A stretch of 64,000 nt of DNA from Flavobacterium sp. Root935 (lineage in GTDB: Bacteria; Bacteroidota; Bacteroidia; Flavobacteriales; Flavobacteriaceae), in contig NZ_LMJL01000010.1 of assembly GCF_001429295.1 (NCBI RefSeq), forward strand, positions 613,153 through 677,152, given 5' to 3'. Position numbers and translations under genes: made by a program. Positions 61,793 to 64,000 of the stretch are shown piece by piece (positions within the stretch are counted from its first letter, which is position 1; each line of letters starts with the position of its first letter). The notes below the pieces were generated by a model. It made no database searches and was not told the origin of the DNA. It was given only the letters and a program-made list of their open reading frames with translations.

Positions 61793-63019
61793 TTATTGGA
61801 ATTTACTCTTCACGAACCATTTGTCGTTGAAAGAGAAACTTAAACTAAAATTCACGTAATTTTCTTGAACTAAATTAGAAGAAACTGTACCGCGTTTACC
61901 AAATTCAATTCCGAAATTCAAATTTGAATAAGATCCTGGAATCGGAATTCCAGCTCCTAATGTCATTCCGACATCTTTAATTGATTCGTTGTTTACAATC
62001 AAACCAATTTTTTCATATTTCAAACCAGCTCTATAGGTAATTCTACTCATGTAACTTGTAAACGAATTATAATTAGGAAGATAATATCCTCCTAGAGCAT
62101 ATTTAGAATAACTTTCATAGCTTACATTTTGAGCTGAATTGTAATAATTTGCTAACTGTCCATCTCCTTGAAAAGTCATATTTGCACCTACAAGCCATTT
62201 TCTTGCTTCACCAATTCCTAAACCAATGCTTAATTTATTTGGAAGTTTTAATTTTGTTGAAGTTGCAGGATATATATAAGGATCAGGGTCACCTTGTACT
62301 GAAATTACTCTTGTATTATCTGAGTTAAGATTACTGGCAAATGAATAACTCAAACTAGAAAATATACTAACCTTTTTGTACACTTTTCTTTGATACATCG
62401 TTCCTAAGCTAAAAGCCATACCTGATAATTCAGATGTATTTACTTCTGCTGTTCCATTTTGCACACCAGAAATACCTTCTACACTTGTTGTTGTAATTTT
62501 TCCAAAATTGTATTGGGCATCTATACCAATATTCCAATTTTGGATAATTTTATATCCTAATCCGAAATAAACTTTGTTTACCCCTCCTTTTCCGTCAAGC
62601 TGTGAATTAACATCTCCTTCTGTCGGAGAACTATTCAAAATTTTATATCCTACCGAAGTTACTGGGATCAAACCAAAAGAAGCACCAAATTTTCCCATAG
62701 GAATTCCTAATGCTAAATAATCAAAAGTACTACGTTGTGCTTTTTCAGATTGCGTACTTGTTTTTAAATTAGAAGTTGCAAAAGTTCCCCCAACGGTAAA
62801 CGTAGTTTGTATTAAACTGGCATAACTTGCAGGATTATCTAAATTTAAGTGAATCGTATCTTGCTCCACTGCAACGCCAGCCATAGATCTATTTTCAAGA
62901 GTTCCCTTGAATCTTACATCTCCTATTCCGAAAAAAGAATAAGGCGAAGCAGTACCTTGTTGAGCAAATGAAACGAACGATATAAGCAAACAAGCGCTTA
63001 TTAATACTTTTTTAATCAT
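61793..63019 (-). CDS. Outer membrane beta-barrel protein
   Basis: A 408-aa exported protein (signal 1-19, SFAQQ) with alternating beta-strand pattern throughout. The start of the mature part, SPYSFFGIGDVRFKGTLENRSMAG, and LNLDNPASYASL are reminiscent of FadL/OMPP1-type proteins of Bacteroidota; the end reads FVKSKFQ. It starts within coaX (8-base overlap) and precedes lptC. The function is unknown; long-chain fatty acid transport is a possibility by distant similarity only. Confidence 0.78.
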   Translation of the reverse strand: MIKKVLISACLLISFVSFAQQGTASPYSFFGIGDVRFKGTLENRSMAGVAVEQDTIHLNLDNPASYASLIQTTFTVGGTFATSNLKTSTQSEKAQRSTFDYLALGIPMGKFGASFGLIPVTSVGYKILNSSPTEGDVNSQLDGKGGVNKVYFGLGYKIIQNWNIGIDAQYNFGKITTTSVEGISGVQNGTAEVNTSELSGMAFSLGTMYQRKVYKKVSIFSSLSYSFASNLNSDNTRVISVQGDPDPYIYPATSTKLKLPNKLSIGLGIGEARKWLVGANMTFQGDGQLANYYNSAQNVSYESYSKYALGGYYLPNYNSFTSYMSRITYRAGLKYEKIGLIVNNESIKDVGMTLGAGIPIPGSYSNLNFGIEFGKRGTVSSNLVQENYVNFSLSFSFNDKWFVKSKFQ

Positions 63020-63746
63020 TGTCGATTTTATATTGATATGTTTGGTTCAAACTCTCCAGAAGGAAATTTGAATTGGCAAATATGGTATTTTTTAATCGTT
63101 TAGCCAAAAAATCTGCATCGCCTCCCGTTAAAATTATGATAAAATTTGAAAACTCTCTGCGATAATCATCGATAAAACCGTCAATCTCATAGACGAAACC
63201 ATTAACAACTCCAGAATGTATGGCTTGTGCCGTTGAGTTTCCTATATATGATTCAGGGCTTTCTAATGTAAGTAACGGCAGTCTGGCCGTAAAATTATGC
63301 AGTGATTCATAACGCAGGCGAAGACCCGGAGAAATGGCTCCTCCTAAATAATTATCATTTTCGTCGATAAAATCGTAGGTTATACATGTTCCGGCATCAA
63401 TAACCAATCTATTTTGTTGAGGGAATTTTAAAGTTGCTCCCGCAGCCAAAATCATTCGATCTATTCCTAATGTTTTTGGTGTTGCGTATTTATTATGAAA
63501 AGGAAATACATCTTCGTGTGTAAAAAAATGAACTTTTAATTGATTTTCGAAAGTTAAAAAGGATTGTTTTTCGATACTTCCTACTGATGCAACAACCAAA
63601 TCAGAGCAGTTTGGAAATTTTTTTAAAATTTTTTCAATTTTTTCTTCCAGTTCATTTTTCTCAAAAATAAAATTCTCCAGAGCAGTATTTCCCTCAAATA
63701 CAGATGCTTTAATTCTGGTGTTTCCGACATCAACAGTTAAAATCAT
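63012..63746 (-). CDS. coaX: Type III pantothenate kinase
   Basis: A 244-aa ASKHA-fold kinase phosphorylating pantothenate, the first step of coenzyme A synthesis; unlike type I enzymes it is not inhibited by CoA. Motifs: LTVDVGNTRIKASVFEG (phosphate 1), KTLGIDRMI, IDAGTCITYDFID (phosphate 2) and GGAISPGLRLRYESLHNFTARLPL. First gene of a minus-strand run with an outer membrane protein and lptC. Confidence 0.95.
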   Translation of the reverse strand: MILTVDVGNTRIKASVFEGNTALENFIFEKNELEEKIEKILKKFPNCSDLVVASVGSIEKQSFLTFENQLKVHFFTHEDVFPFHNKYATPKTLGIDRMILAAGATLKFPQQNRLVIDAGTCITYDFIDENDNYLGGAISPGLRLRYESLHNFTARLPLLTLESPESYIGNSTAQAIHSGVVNGFVYEIDGFIDDYRREFSNFIIILTGGDADFLAKRLKNTIFANSNFLLESLNQTYQYKIDND

Positions 63747-63797
63747 TTTTACTTTTTGTTTCTGCGAAGATACGAATTGATTTTTTTTTTAAAATGT

Positions 63798-63828
63798 TTT
63801 GGATAAACGGAAAATGATTCTATCTTTG
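63798..63828 (+). promoter_or_regulatory. Promoter of tRNA-Phe
   Basis: -33 TTTG (63798-63801), a 19-base spacer and -7 TATCTTTG (63821-63828); start of transcription near 63835, 15 bases before the tRNA. The best match to the Bacteroidota promoter in the window. Confidence 0.7.
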
Positions 63829-63849
63829 CACCCGCATTAACCGCACAAC

Positions 63850-63922
63850 GGTACCTTAGCTCAGATGGTAGAGCAATGGACTGAAAATCCATGTGTCCCT
63901 GGTTCGATCCCTGGAGGTACCA
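63850..63922 (+). tRNA. tRNA-Phe (GAA)
   Basis: A 73-nt cloverleaf: acceptor GGTACCT with AGGTACC, D-arm GCTC/GAGC, anticodon stem ATGGA/TCCAT with loop CTGAAAA, anticodon GAA at 63883-63885, T-loop TTCGATC, discriminator A. The CCA end is not encoded. The T-stem CCTGG/CCTGG has a U-U mismatch in the middle pair (51-63). No neighbouring tRNA. Confidence 0.95.
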
Positions 63923-63923
63923 C

Positions 63924-63954
63924 AAAACCCGAATAGCAATATTCGGGTTTTTTG
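63924..63954 (+). terminator. Terminator of tRNA-Phe
   Basis: Perfect 12-bp stem AAAACCCGAATA (63924-63935) with TATTCGGGTTTT (63940-63951), GCAA tetraloop, then a T-run; starts two bases after the tRNA. Confidence 0.9.
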
Positions 63955-64000
63955 TTTTTTAATACTCATTCAAATGCATTATCTCTATATTCTCTATTCA

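Noticed and set aside
1..64000. CRISPR arrays, insertion sequences, prophage or integron signs
   Set aside because: No regular spaced repeats, transposase, integrase or phage structural genes were seen; the palindromes found are isolated intergenic elements.

Overview
The window looks like chromosomal DNA of a Flavobacterium close to F. johnsoniae. The support is low G+C, about a dozen TAnnTTTG -7 promoter elements (the Bacteroidota type) with almost no Shine-Dalgarno sequences, a PorT homologue of the type IX secretion system, exosortase XrtF with its partner, DUF4249 and HYC_CC_PP family proteins, TonB receptors, a TamL-like lipoprotein and mevalonate-pathway genes. I see no prophage, insertion sequence, CRISPR array or integron. 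This is core and accessory-core sequence, with densely packed genes on both strands.

Layout. 1-7 kb: menaquinone methyltransferase, PorT, an RNA methyltransferase divergent from a TamL-like protein, class II aldolase and AccD. 7-9.3 kb (minus): a MacB-type permease and a JmjC-like cupin protein. 9.4-17 kb: purH, then the rod-shape operon mreB-mreC-mreD-mrdA-rodA. 17-22 kb (minus): DedA, then a probable metal operon (HYC_CC_PP protein, TonB receptor, HMA protein) behind xrtF and its partner. 22-27 kb: a free methionine sulfoxide reductase, a tandem pair of secreted MORN-like proteins, rpsO and pnp. 27-33.5 kb: four tightly packed genes (unknown secreted protein, STN-bearing TonB receptor, DUF4249 lipoprotein, MG2 protein). 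33.5-37 kb: an Lcl/DUF1566-like lipoprotein, an ECF sigma factor and a candidate anti-sigma protein that appears to span both membranes. 37-38 kb: the primary sigma factor, followed by a 36-bp perfect inverted repeat. 38-47 kb: rpe, a nuclease lipoprotein, a Prc-type protease, surE, lpxB, an NlpC/P60 lipoprotein and ComEC. 47-54 kb (minus): three thioredoxin-fold paralogues (two without CxxC), two POT peptide transporters and a dipeptidyl-peptidase IV homologue. 54-57 kb: HMG-CoA reductase and a GYDIA-type GHMP kinase. 57-64 kb (minus): PpiD-like foldase, CNNM/CorC protein, LptC, an outer membrane protein and CoaX, then tRNA-Phe on the plus strand.

Genes that appear to work together: mreBCD-mrdA-rodA (cell elongation); the DPP IV homologue with two POT transporters (dipeptide release and import); the HYC_CC_PP, TonB receptor and HMA set, which all carry Cys-Cys pairs (possible envelope metal handling); HMG-CoA reductase with the GHMP kinase (mevalonate route); PpiD, LptC and the outer membrane protein (envelope assembly); and the ECF factor with the two-membrane anti-sigma candidate (envelope signalling).

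The least-described items are the Cys-pair metal operon, the four-gene DUF4249/MG2/TonB cluster, the two-membrane anti-sigma protein, the thioredoxin paralogues without an active site, and the terminator hairpin placed inside the end of comEC. All family calls come from reading the sequences by eye; no searches were run.
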